The notes below the pieces were generated by a model, which saw only the letters and a list, made by a program, of their open reading frames with translations, searched no databases and was not told the origin of the DNA. Shown one piece after another: positions 26,935 through 35,800 of a stretch of DNA of 64,000 nucleotides. The translations under genes and the position numbers were made by a program. Position 1 is the stretch's first letter. Each line of letters begins with the position of its first letter. The stretch is taken from contig CAJULA010000005.1 in assembly GCA_910587155.1 (NCBI GenBank), positions 62,001 to 126,000 of the forward strand. Direction: 5' to 3'. The stretch comes from an uncultured Lachnospiraceae bacterium (GTDB lineage: Bacteria; Bacillota; Clostridia; Lachnospirales; Lachnospiraceae).

Positions 26935-28359
26935 TTACAGGCTGATAAAAGCGGCAATCCTTTCCGCGATTGCGCCGCGTCCTTTTGCATTCAGGGTCTG
27001 GCTGTCCTCTTCCAGACACGATTCGTAATTGTCCTCGGTGATGGTGCCGAAGTAGTTGTCAACAAAGGAAACGCGGGAGACGACCGCAATATTTTTATAG
27101 GCGATCATATAATCCGCCAGCGTCCCCTGTCCATTGTTATAGATGCTGCCCGGCTGCAGATCGCTGTTGTCATCTTCCACGCAGACGAAATAGGGAGAAG
27201 AGACAATGATCTGGATATGAGGATAGGTCTGCTGCAGCAGACGAAGCGACTGGAGCAGACATCCGCAGCAGGAGGCGGCCATTGTCTCGTCATAGGGGCC
27301 TGTCAGCAGGCGGCCGTCCGCATAATCATTGTGGTCATACATGATCGTAATCACATCTACGGTATCCATATCCAGGTTTTTCAGCATTTCCACCATATCG
27401 CCCACGCCGTCATCTCCATCCCAGGAGCGGGCATTGTCCTCCAGGAGTGTGAAGTCACCCATGGTAATACATTGGGTGATCCAGTACAGGCTGAATACGT
27501 CTGACTGGTAGGACTCATCGTAAACCGCGTTTTTCACTGAGAGATAGGTATGATCCAGACTGGCGTCATAAACCTTGCCGCCGGTCAGCTCCTCCAGACG
27601 TCTGCCGATGCCGTCGTCCTCGCCCCTCGTCTTCGCCAGGGCGCCGTTCCCCAGCAGAAGGATCGTGGTAACGCCGTCGTCTGCCCTCTGGGCCGATGCC
27701 TGTGGATCGGGCGGTACGTGGAAATCTTCCGGTTCCGTGTCAAATTCCGTCGTCACATCGTCGGGATCATAGTCGGAAGCCTTTCCCCTGTTCCATATGG
27801 CCAGACGTATTATGCCGACAATACCGATCAGAAGGATCAGTGCGAGGATTCCCATGTGGATATAAGAGACACGGGGCTTTGGGAGAGCGGCAGTCCCTGG
27901 CCTGGGCGACCTGCCGGCGGATCTTTTGCGCTTTCCGGCGGCTGTCTGCCGGTCTGTGCGCTTCTTATTCGGATCATGACCGGACTGCCTGGCTGACTTG
28001 CCGGGCGCATCCGGGCGGGACTGACCGCCGGTTTTTCTGCGTGTGCCGGAACTTGTCTGGCCTGTCGGTCTTGTGCGTGCGTGCGGCCCTGTCTGGTCTG
28101 CCGGCTTTTTGCCTGTGTGCGGCCCTGTCTGGTCTGCCGTTTTTTTGCGAGTGCGGGGGCCTGTCTGGCCTGCCGGTCTTTTACGCGCACCGGAAACGGT
28201 CTTTCCGGAAGAAGCCGGCTTCCTGCCGGGTGTTTCTGCCGTCGGCTCTTCTTCCGGTAATGACATGGCCGGCGAAGGGGCCATAGAAGCGCCGGGCGCA
28301 GTATGCGTTGTGATCACTTTTGTATCGGCATCAAGAATATTGTTGTGTTCTTCTTTCAT
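26935..28359 (-). CDS. Membrane-tethered SGNH-hydrolase-like protein with long basic repeat tail
   Basis: 474 residues. Residues 1-165 are a disordered, highly basic cytoplasmic tail holding a 12-residue repeat of the form RKKTADQTGPHT, encoded by a 36-bp DNA repeat. One membrane helix (about 165-185) is followed by an extracytoplasmic domain with TTILLLGNGALA, IMYDHNDYADG and SSPYFV, and ends LNAKGRGAIAERI, the outline of an SGNH/GDSL esterase; the expected nucleophile serine position shows GNGA, so activity is doubtful. AGGAGA fits the ATG at 28359. It follows the GtrII-like gene in the same operon. Confidence 0.6.
   Translation of the reverse strand: MKEEHNNILDADTKVITTHTAPGASMAPSPAMSLPEEEPTAETPGRKPASSGKTVSGARKRPAGQTGPRTRKKTADQTGPHTGKKPADQTGPHARTRPTGQTSSGTRRKTGGQSRPDAPGKSARQSGHDPNKKRTDRQTAAGKRKRSAGRSPRPGTAALPKPRVSYIHMGILALILLIGIVGIIRLAIWNRGKASDYDPDDVTTEFDTEPEDFHVPPDPQASAQRADDGVTTILLLGNGALAKTRGEDDGIGRRLEELTGGKVYDASLDHTYLSVKNAVYDESYQSDVFSLYWITQCITMGDFTLLEDNARSWDGDDGVGDMVEMLKNLDMDTVDVITIMYDHNDYADGRLLTGPYDETMAASCCGCLLQSLRLLQQTYPHIQIIVSSPYFVCVEDDNSDLQPGSIYNNGQGTLADYMIAYKNIAVVSRVSFVDNYFGTITEDNYESCLEEDSQTLNAKGRGAIAERIAAFISL
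28055..28198. repeat. 36-bp tandem repeat coding for a 12-residue basic motif
   Basis: The core GTCTGG(C/T)CTG recurs at 28055, 28091, 28127 and 28163, exactly 36 bp apart. It lies in the coding sequence of the SGNH-like gene (minus strand), and the encoded unit is close to RKKPADQTGPHT. The period is a multiple of three, so copy-number changes would keep the frame. Confidence 0.8.
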
Positions 28360-28394
28360 AGCTGGTCTCCTGTAGGGGTTGAGATCTGACATGG

Positions 28395-29957
28395 TCATTC
28401 ATTCAGTTTCACGACGGTTACGCCGTTGATGACCCGGATGGAACCTTCGTGGGGAAAGCGCGGCATCTCCTGAAACTGGGGAGTGGCCCGCAGCGCTTCC
28501 TCTTCTTCCGGGGTGACGACCGTGATATCCTCTCCCAGACAGTTCTGGAAAAAAGGAAGGTAGGCCCGGCTGGTGCCGCCAAATACCCGTGGTCCTTTCA
28601 TACCGGTCATAGGGTCTAACAGCGCTTCGGTGGCTTCCAGCTTATAGGTCTTGCTGTAATTGCCGATCAGGGCGATGGGCCTGTCCCTGTCATATTCCTC
28701 AGACTGTTCTATTCTGTCCATTATTTTAATACATAATGCATAGGTCTTCTCATACCGGAAATTCATATTAAAGTAGGCAATATTGGAGAGCAGGATATAG
28801 TTCCATACTACCAGAAACAGCGCCGCAAAGGAAGCCCATTCCAGAAGGCGGGCCAGGGAAGGGGCGCAGAGCGGTGCGGCCTTTTCATAGAAGATCACGA
28901 CCCCGATAAAGAGCAGACACCATGCATGCCGCATAAGCATATGGATGGTGGCGCCTGATGAGATCAGGTAAAAGACATTCAGCGAGGGCGGGATAAAGAG
29001 CAGACAAAGCAGCAGTCCCGCGCAGCGCAGAGGGCTTTTGTATACCTGATGGCGGATGCATAAAGCAAGCAGAAAGAAAAGCAGCAGGAGTCCGCAGGCA
29101 AGAAGCGCCGCCTGCATCCAGCGATTAAAAGCCAGCACCTGAGAAGGCCCGAAGAAGCCCGTAAAATCTTCCCATACCATAACGAGACGGTTTTTGATTT
29201 CGGACAGGCCGGGGATGGAGCTGTCGCTGATGCCCTGATAAGAACTCAGCTCCGTCTGCTTGATGCTTAGTGTACAGACCATACCCACATAATAGGCGGC
29301 CATGCCGCTGCCCAGCATGAGAAAATACCGGAGTGCCATCGTCAGGATGTCTTTGTCGGAATACTGATCGGGCTGCAGGAGCATCAGGATGAAAAACAGA
29401 AGCATCAAAACAAGGACAAAGGACAGATAGGCCTGGTAGATGGCCACACTGATACAGAGCATGGCGGCGCCCGCGGCCCATCCCCACTTCGCGCTTTGGC
29501 GTGTAACGGCCCGGACTGCCAGGGTTCCCAGCAGACAGCTCAGCAGAAACGGGTCTGCGGCAAACATATAGGAATACAGACAGGCCACTGTGGGGAAAGT
29601 AATAAACAAGCCTGAGAGCAGGATGATTCCCAGCCTGTTTTTCAGCTCAAACAGGGAGACGATGACTGCTGCGGTGATACTTCCATATAGCAGGGCCAGG
29701 ATTCCATTGACAACCGGCATACTGAAATAAGAAGAGATACCACCGGCATAGGTCTGCAGCCACCTTCCGAGTTCGGGCTTATCAAAAGTCACATAGAGAT
29801 AACGGATATCGTCATTATTGTACATGGAGTTGGTGAAAATAAACAGATGACAGAGAAAACCGGTCAGAAAGGCGGCGGCAAAGGCGGTCTTCTGTTCCCG
29901 GGTCAGGCGGCGGCAAAGGCCGCTTATATATTCGGAAGGGCTTTTGAGGGATCGCAT
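28395..29957 (-). CDS. GtrII-like membrane glucosyltransferase
   Basis: 520 residues with about 11 helices. The first outer loop has NSMYNNDDIRYLYVTFDKPELGRWL, matching the NDD and GRW pattern of the GtrII/Glucos_trans_II family, which adds glucose or another sugar to a surface polymer from an undecaprenyl-phosphate donor. AGGAGG lies eight bases before the ATG, and a near-consensus promoter is just upstream. The SGNH-like gene follows 35 bp downstream. The GT2 and GtrA genes elsewhere in the window could supply the donor; no GT2 is in this operon. Confidence 0.82.
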   Translation of the reverse strand: MRSLKSPSEYISGLCRRLTREQKTAFAAAFLTGFLCHLFIFTNSMYNNDDIRYLYVTFDKPELGRWLQTYAGGISSYFSMPVVNGILALLYGSITAAVIVSLFELKNRLGIILLSGLFITFPTVACLYSYMFAADPFLLSCLLGTLAVRAVTRQSAKWGWAAGAAMLCISVAIYQAYLSFVLVLMLLFFILMLLQPDQYSDKDILTMALRYFLMLGSGMAAYYVGMVCTLSIKQTELSSYQGISDSSIPGLSEIKNRLVMVWEDFTGFFGPSQVLAFNRWMQAALLACGLLLLFFLLALCIRHQVYKSPLRCAGLLLCLLFIPPSLNVFYLISSGATIHMLMRHAWCLLFIGVVIFYEKAAPLCAPSLARLLEWASFAALFLVVWNYILLSNIAYFNMNFRYEKTYALCIKIMDRIEQSEEYDRDRPIALIGNYSKTYKLEATEALLDPMTGMKGPRVFGGTSRAYLPFFQNCLGEDITVVTPEEEEALRATPQFQEMPRFPHEGSIRVINGVTVVKLNE

Positions 29958-29999
29958 AATAAAAACCTCCTGTAAGAATGATTATTTTTATACCTGCTT

Positions 30000-30028
30000 A
30001 TTATATTACAATTGGCAATACTTATCAA
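30000..30028 (-). promoter_or_regulatory. Promoter for the GtrII-like/SGNH operon
   Basis: On the minus strand: TTGATA (30028-30023), 17 bp, TATAAT (30005-30000). The -10 matches consensus at every base and the -35 at five of six. It precedes the ATG at 29957 by about 43 bases and lies back to back with the promoter at 30052. Confidence 0.8.
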
Positions 30029-30051
30029 TTTAAGAATTTTACGGCTTTCCC

Positions 30052-30080
30052 TTGTCACTCACAGCGATTTGTTATATGAT
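30052..30080 (+). promoter_or_regulatory. Promoter for the GT-C/SMR operon
   Basis: TTGTCA (30052-30057), 17 bp, TATGAT (30075-30080). Each hexamer differs from consensus by one base. The expected transcript start near 30087 shows that the in-frame TTG at 30052 cannot be the start codon of the next gene and favours ATG 30136. Confidence 0.72.
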
Positions 30081-30135
30081 TAAGGCGCTGAAAATCGGTG
30101 TTATGTTTCGGAAAATAAGGAAGCGGAATACGCGG

Positions 30136-31611
30136 ATGGAAATGAAAAATAAAAATTTGAGTTATGGCATATTGGCCGGCATATGGCTGGCTGTCAATTT
30201 TATTCTGCTGCTCTGTCATGAGCCGTGGCGGGATGAGGCGCAGACATGGCTTCTGGCCCGGGATCTGCCGTTTTGGAAACTGCCGGCGCAGATGTCTTAT
30301 GAGGGACACCCCTGTCTCTGGCATATGCTGATCTGGCCGTTTGTCCGGATCGGGCTGCCGTACCGTATGCAGAGCGGCCTGGCGTTTTTAATTGTGAGCC
30401 TTGCCGTACTTCTCTTTCTCTTTGAGGCCAGACTGCCGTTGTTTGTGAAAGCGGCTGCCGTATTTTCTCCGATGCTCACTTATTATTATCCCGCCATTGC
30501 CAGAAATTATTGCCTGATTCCGTTGTTTCTGTTTCTGGCGGCGTGGTGGTTTCCGGAAAGATTTGCGCATCCGTGGCGGTATACGCTGACAATGGCATTG
30601 CTTGTGCAGTCGCATGTGATCATGATTATGACCGCCTTTTCCCTGTCGTTGTGTTTTCTGTGCGAGTGCATCCTACAGTTTTGCCGGGACCGGAAGGGGA
30701 AGGCTTTTGGAAAGCGGCTTGCCTCATTGTCATTGCCTCTGGGAAGCGCCGTTTTTCTGCTGTATGAGCTGATGAATGTCGAGAGCAGCAGCCTGCTCAA
30801 TGTGGATACGGCCAGTGTGAGAAGGACACTGGAGAAAATGATGGAATCGACAGTGGAAGGGACAGACACCCTTTTAGGGATATCCGGCTATGCGGGAGCT
30901 GCCGTGTTTTTGCTGGGTGTTTGTTTGCTTTTTTTTATGCTGCTGCGAAGTCAGGCAAAAGCCAGATATACGGCGGCAGTGACATTGACGCTGACATGGG
31001 GCTTTCAGTTCTGGTTTTATGCCATGGCATACTCTTTTTCCGTTCAGCGGCTGCTGACGTTTCCGCTGCTCATTCTCTGGGCCATGTGGATTGTGGAGGC
31101 CGAGGAGGCGCGTGCCGGGAAACGTGCGGGGCATACCGGGAAAGCCGGGGCAGGAGGGCTGGTTTTCTGTGCTTTTTGTGCAGCGGCTCTCTGGCATAGG
31201 ATGCCTGATATAGGGCGGGATATTACAGAGCCGTATTCAAACGGAAAGGAAGCTGCGGATTTCATACAGAAGGAGATACCGCGGCGGGCGGTGATCCTGA
31301 CAGACAACCAGGCGGAGGTATCGGCGATATTTCCCTATCTGGACAGAAAGGATTTTATCTATGCGCCCAATATGCAGCATTATACTTTTGTCACATGGGA
31401 TGAGCACTGGACGGAGCGTATGGATTATGATGCTTTTCAAAGAAGGATGAACAGTGCGGATCTGGGAGAAGAGCCGGTCTATCTGATTTCCGACAAAACG
31501 CATTCTTATATAGACGGCAGTGAGCGGTTTGCCCAGGATTATCCGCTGCTGTATGAATCGGCGGAGGCTTCCATAAAAGAAGAGGATTACCGGATTTATC
31601 GGTTACAGTGA
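30136..31611 (+). CDS. GT-C-like membrane glycosyltransferase
   Basis: 491 residues, about 11 helices. The first outer loop has HEPWRDEAQTWLLARDL, with the DE pair at the GT-C catalytic position (compare PMT and ArnT enzymes), then YEGHPCLWHMLIWPF. The C-terminal soluble part has RRAVILTDNQAEVSAIFPYL. ATG 30136 is chosen: it follows the promoter by about 50 bases with AAGGAAG upstream; ATG 30103 lacks a binding site. Two SMR-type half-flippases follow 12 bp downstream, so a lipid-linked sugar is probably flipped by them and used by this enzyme, as in the Arn system. Confidence 0.78.
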   Translation: MEMKNKNLSYGILAGIWLAVNFILLLCHEPWRDEAQTWLLARDLPFWKLPAQMSYEGHPCLWHMLIWPFVRIGLPYRMQSGLAFLIVSLAVLLFLFEARLPLFVKAAAVFSPMLTYYYPAIARNYCLIPLFLFLAAWWFPERFAHPWRYTLTMALLVQSHVIMIMTAFSLSLCFLCECILQFCRDRKGKAFGKRLASLSLPLGSAVFLLYELMNVESSSLLNVDTASVRRTLEKMMESTVEGTDTLLGISGYAGAAVFLLGVCLLFFMLLRSQAKARYTAAVTLTLTWGFQFWFYAMAYSFSVQRLLTFPLLILWAMWIVEAEEARAGKRAGHTGKAGAGGLVFCAFCAAALWHRMPDIGRDITEPYSNGKEAADFIQKEIPRRAVILTDNQAEVSAIFPYLDRKDFIYAPNMQHYTFVTWDEHWTERMDYDAFQRRMNSADLGEEPVYLISDKTHSYIDGSERFAQDYPLLYESAEASIKEEDYRIYRLQ

Positions 31612-31623
31612 AGGAAGAAGTGT

Positions 31624-31989
31624 ATGAAAAAAACAGAGTTCTCTCTCAAAAATATCATATTTTTGCAGATTGTCATTATCATCTATACCATCTCCGGCAT
31701 TGCGGCCAAGCTGGCGGCAGCCGAACCGCTCTTTTCGTGGAAATTCTGTATGTTTTATGGAGTGGAGATTGTGATACTGGGTGTCTATGCCCTGCTCTGG
31801 CAGCAGGTGATCAAACGTTTTGAACTGTCGGCGGCTTATGCCAACCGGGCCATGGTGCTGGTGTGGTCACTGCTGTGGGCCGTACTTATCTTTCATGACC
31901 GTATTACATGGAAAAATGTATGTGGTACTCTGCTTGTCATAGCGGGAACCGTGATCATCAATCTGGATATGGGGGTGGAGGAGAAGTGA
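31624..31989 (+). CDS. SMR/EamA-type small membrane protein (ArnE-like half-flippase)
   Basis: 121 residues with four helices, of the small multidrug resistance/EamA fold. GSGxA-like features are weak, but WSLLWAVLIFHDRITWKN and GTLLVIAGTVIIN match the last helices of ArnE/ArnF and SMR proteins. It overlaps the next gene by four bases (GTGA), and that gene encodes a second protein of the same fold, so a heterodimer is likely. Together with the upstream GT-C-like enzyme, translocation of an undecaprenyl-phosphate-sugar is the best guess; drug export is the alternative. Confidence 0.75.
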   Translation: MKKTEFSLKNIIFLQIVIIIYTISGIAAKLAAAEPLFSWKFCMFYGVEIVILGVYALLWQQVIKRFELSAAYANRAMVLVWSLLWAVLIFHDRITWKNVCGTLLVIAGTVIINLDMGVEEK

Positions 31990-32321
31990 ACGGATATTTC
32001 CTTATTTATATTCTGTCAGTGACGGTGGCATCCCTGTCGCAGCTCTTGCTGAAAAAAAGCGCCATGCGCAGGCATACCTCCTTTCTGAGGGAATATATGA
32101 ATCTATGGGTGCTGACAGGATACGGGCTGCTGTTTGTCTCCATGTTTCTGACTGTTCTGGCGTTTCGTGGGATGGCGTATAAAAACGGGGCGGTAATAGA
32201 ATCCCTGGGATATGTGCTGGTGCTGGTATTGAGCCGCCTTTTTTTCGGGGAAAAGATCACGAAAAGGAAACTGATCGGTACAGTCTGCATTCTGGCCGGT
32301 ATGATCGTCTTTTATTTATGA
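31986..32321 (+). CDS. SMR/EamA-type small membrane protein (ArnF-like half-flippase)
   Basis: 111 residues, four helices. It opens with NGYFLIYILSVTVASLSQLL and ends KLIGTVCILAGMIVF, as in ArnF and SMR proteins. The start is GTG at 31986, inside the upstream stop region, with GGAGGAGA just before it. The pair of overlapping SMR-like genes is the classic layout of a heterodimeric flippase. Its last six bases overlap, in antisense, the end of the zinc-ribbon gene. Confidence 0.75.
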   Translation: MNGYFLIYILSVTVASLSQLLLKKSAMRRHTSFLREYMNLWVLTGYGLLFVSMFLTVLAFRGMAYKNGAVIESLGYVLVLVLSRLFFGEKITKRKLIGTVCILAGMIVFYL

Positions 32322-32567
32322 GATGCGGGTATTGCCGCAGTCTTTGCGGTAATGGCCTGCCCGGTATACACATTTCAGTTCTGCCAGCTGCCGTTCGTCG
32401 CCAAGGCGCAGCTGGTAGTCTGCGCGCTGGTCTGCGTTCATATCTGAAAATTCATGAAAACTGATGGCAAGTTCCACAAGGGGCGCATCACATCCGGGAC
32501 AGCTTATTTTATGGCCGTTGAGGATATGAATGCGGTTGCAGTGTTTACAAAAATGCATATACATCAT
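32316..32567 (-). CDS. Small zinc-ribbon protein, unknown function
   Basis: 83 residues. Two cysteine pairs, C7-x2-C10 and C23-x2-C26 (CPGC), form a likely zinc ribbon; the rest is acidic and helical (EFSDMNADQRADYQLRLG) with two more cysteines near the end. AGGAGGG is ideally placed before the ATG pair at 32567/32564, and a candidate promoter lies upstream, which supports this being a real gene despite its size. I do not recognise a named family. It is cytoplasmic, with no signal or helix. Confidence 0.7.
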   Translation of the reverse strand: MMYMHFCKHCNRIHILNGHKISCPGCDAPLVELAISFHEFSDMNADQRADYQLRLGDERQLAELKCVYRAGHYRKDCGNTRIS

Positions 32568-32600
32568 GGAAAGACCCTCCTGTTTGTATATTCTGCTATT

Positions 32601-32629
32601 ATTCTGTCATTTCTCCCAAAAGAAGTCAA
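32601..32629 (-). promoter_or_regulatory. Candidate promoter for the zinc-ribbon gene
   Basis: On the minus strand: TTGACT (32629-32624), 17 bp, CAGAAT (32606-32601). The -35 is one base from consensus, the -10 two bases. Confidence 0.4.
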
Positions 32630-32724
32630 TAAGCTGCAAAATAATTCGAGCGACAAAAAATTACAGGAGTCGGGGGAGGGGGTGTCGTATTTTGCTGGGA
32701 ATTGGTGGAATCCTTCGATTTTTC

Positions 32725-32753
32725 TTGATGTATTGGAAGTATGATGGTATAAT
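32725..32753 (+). promoter_or_regulatory. Strong promoter for the GH25 lysozyme gene
   Basis: TTGATG (32725-32730), 17 bp, TATAAT (32748-32753), with TGG directly before the -10 giving an extended -10. It stands about 140 bases before the first start codon. It may drive a long transcript through the export cluster. Confidence 0.82.
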
Positions 32754-32759
32754 GCTACA

Positions 32760-32895
32760 GAATTGTTAAACAACAGTTGGTTAACATAACTCACCAAGGA
32801 AGACAGGAATCTCCCCCGATCCGGGGAGAATAACAGGAGATAAATCACAGCCCCGGGCAGCCGCCGGATATGGCGGGCACCTGCCGGAGGGCGGC
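32760..32895 (+). other. Structured 5' leader of the GH25 lysozyme gene
   Basis: The gene-free stretch 32568-32895 holds two promoters and this leader. It has a 7-bp hairpin (TCTCCCC 32810-32816 with GGGGAGA 32823-32829) and a second bulged hairpin: GGCAGCCGCC (32856-32865) with GGCGG (32872-32876) and CTGCC (32881-32885). The second ends one base before the GGAGG ribosome site at 32886-32890, so folding could control translation. It matches no riboswitch class that I can recognise. Confidence 0.45.
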
Positions 32896-35800
32896 ATGGA
32901 GAAGATACCCGGAGAGCGGCGGAGAGATCCGCTGTATGCAGCGAGAAAAGCAGGGAGGAAAAGAAAGGCAGTTATGAGAAAAGATAATCACGATGAGTTC
33001 GGATTCCTGGAGGAGTTGGAACTTGATGAACATACAAAAGCCAAAAAGCCCAAAAGACCGAAAGTTCCCGCAAAGCGCAGCGGATCGGAAGGAGCCGGAG
33101 AACAGCGGGCAGAGAGAAAGAAGCAGACCGCCGGCAGGCGGCAAAATGAGGATAGGCCGGAAACGGCAGATCAGAAAGCGCGTGCGGCGTCGAAACAGGT
33201 AAAAAAACAGTCAGATGCGGTGCGGAAAGAAGCAAAAGAGCTAAGGCGCACAGCGCGGGAAGAGGCAAAAGAGCAGGCGCATGGAGCGCAGGGAAAGACA
33301 AAAGCCTCCGCCCGCCCCGATGCACAGAAGCGGGGAAAGGCAAGAACAGCCAGAGAAGTGTGGCTTTCTGCGCCGGCAGCGCCGGAGCGTAAAAGAAAAA
33401 AAAGAGAACAGGAAGAAAAAAAGGAAAATGCACTGCTTCTGTTCTGGGAAAGTGTGCGTGAGAATCTGTCGGAGATGACGGCAGGTGACGGCGTGGTTGT
33501 GCTTACCGGTGTGCTGGTGCTGGTACTGGCCATTGTCACCGGCAGCATTTATGCTTCCGCCAAGACAGTGGATAATCAGGTGGCAGCATTTGCGGAAGTG
33601 GGAGAAGAACTGGGCGCGGTCAGCGTCATGGGCGAAAGCGGTCTGATTGCCGTGGCCGATGCCAGGGTGGCCGCCATGAACGCGGAGACTGCCCAGGAGG
33701 ACGAAAGTGAGGAGACAGAGGAAGAAGAGGAAGAGAAGGATGTGGAAGACGAAGTCCTTCTGAATCTGACCAGTGTACAGCGGGATCTGAAGATCAAGTT
33801 CATGAACCGCGCGGGCGGCAAGCTGATCTCCGGCATCACGTTTAAGGCCAGTGTCAAAGGCCCTGACGGGAAAACGGTGACATATGAAGATGATGACAAG
33901 GACGGTATCATCTACAGGACCGACTTAAAGCCGGGTACGTATGAGGTAGCCATCATGGAGACTGACGGACTGGAAGGCTACAAGTATTCCACCGACCCCG
34001 TGACCGTAAAAGTAAAAGACAAAATTGAATATAAGCAGATTGATGTGGCAGATGAGATCAAGACGGAGGCCCAGGTCAATGTGGCGGCGGAAGATACAGC
34101 CATACAGGAGGCTGAGACAGCGCCGGCGCTGAAAGACACGGTTGAATGGGTGGAATCCACCAAAACCCCCATCGGTGATAACGGCGAGGAGGGCAATGAG
34201 TTTGAGAAGGTGGATAAAAAGGACATCCCTGATCCGACCCTTTCCACAAGAGCAAGGAGCATGTTCCGTGCCCTGTCTCAGGTAGATGAGGGAGACGGCC
34301 TGACCGGAGAAACAGGCGGCGAAGGGAAAACGGATAATCAGGAGGAGAATCCCGGCGGCCAGGATAAAACAAAGGAACCTGACACCGATACCGATACAGA
34401 GAAACCGGATGGGACGGAGCAGCCGAAAGAACCCGAAAAACCTGTGACTCCCGAAAAACCCAAGGATCCTGAGAAGCCGACGGAGCCTGAGAAACCCGCA
34501 GAGCCTGAGAAGCCGACGGAGCCTGAGAAGCCTGTAACACCTGAGAAGCCGACGGAGCCTGAGAAACCGACAGAGCCGGAGAAACCGGTGGCAAAGGTGA
34601 CCAAAGTGACCATTTCCGGCGGGGCCGATATTGCGGAGGGAAGCTCCATTGCCCTCAAAGCAGTGGTAGAGGGTGAGAATCTGTCCGACAGTGATAAAGG
34701 CGTGACATGGAGCAGCAGTGACAATACGGTGGCATCCGTGGATAATTCCGGTAAAGTAACCGGTCTGAAGGCAGGCAAAGTGACGATCACGGCTGTGTCA
34801 GCAAAGGATAACGGCAAAAAGGCGGAGTGTCAGATCAATGTGACCAGGGCAGCGCTGACCGTTACACTGAATCAGACGGAGCTGACCCTTAAAACGGGTG
34901 CATCCTCCACGCTGACTGCCAGCGTATCAAGGGGCAGTGTAAAATGGTCTTCTGACAATGACGCGATCGTGAAAGTCGAAAACGGCAAAATAACGGCACT
35001 GGCTGAGGGCGTGGCCACGGTCAAAGCGGAATCCACGGAAGACCCGAAAGTCAGCGCCGTATGTAAAGTCACCGTGACAAAGGCAGATGCCCTGACAGTG
35101 ACACTGGATGCGGAAAATGTCAAACTCTATACGGAAGACAAAAAAGAGCTGAAAGCGACGGCAGGGAATGCAAGCGGCAATGTGACTTACAGCGTTTCCT
35201 CCGATAAGACCGACATTGCAAAAGCAGAAGTCAGCGCAGAAAAAGTGACTGTCACGGGTGTGGCGGCAGGAGAGGCTGTGATTACGGTGACGGCGAAAGA
35301 CGCCGCCGGAGCGACGGCGACTGCTTCCTGTAAGGTTACCGTGACACTGAATCCCAAAAATGACAGTGCGACCAAACTCAAAGACAAGGACGGCAACCAG
35401 ATCTATGTCAAAAATAAAAAGGGAGAGTTTGTGGAAGCCGTTCTGGCCGATTACTATACGGCAGATGAATTTTATAAAAAACTGGAAAATATAGAATATA
35501 AATATACCGGTTGGCAGACAATTGATGGCAGGACCTATTATTTTGACAAAAACGGAAATCCTGTCACCGGAGAACAGATCATTCAGGGTGCGAAGCACGT
35601 ATTCGGAAGCGACGGTGTGCTGATCGTAAATTCAAGTACCGGCATCATGGGTATTGACGTATCCAAATGGAATGGTACAATTGACTGGACGGCAGTGAAA
35701 AATTCCGGTGTCAACTATGCGATCATACGCTGCGGATACCGTGGTTCTTCCACCGGCGCCCTTATCCAGGATCCCAGGTTCAAGGCCAATATCCAGGGAG

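Noticed and set aside
30052..30135. TTG at 30052 or ATG 30103 as start of the GT-C gene
   Set aside because: The TTG is part of the -35 hexamer, and ATG 30103 has no ribosome site and would leave a 16-base leader; ATG 30136 is better.
32760..32895. c-di-AMP or c-di-GMP riboswitch in the lysozyme leader
   Set aside because: Such switches often precede wall hydrolase genes, but the conserved core sequences of these classes are not present; only generic hairpins are visible.
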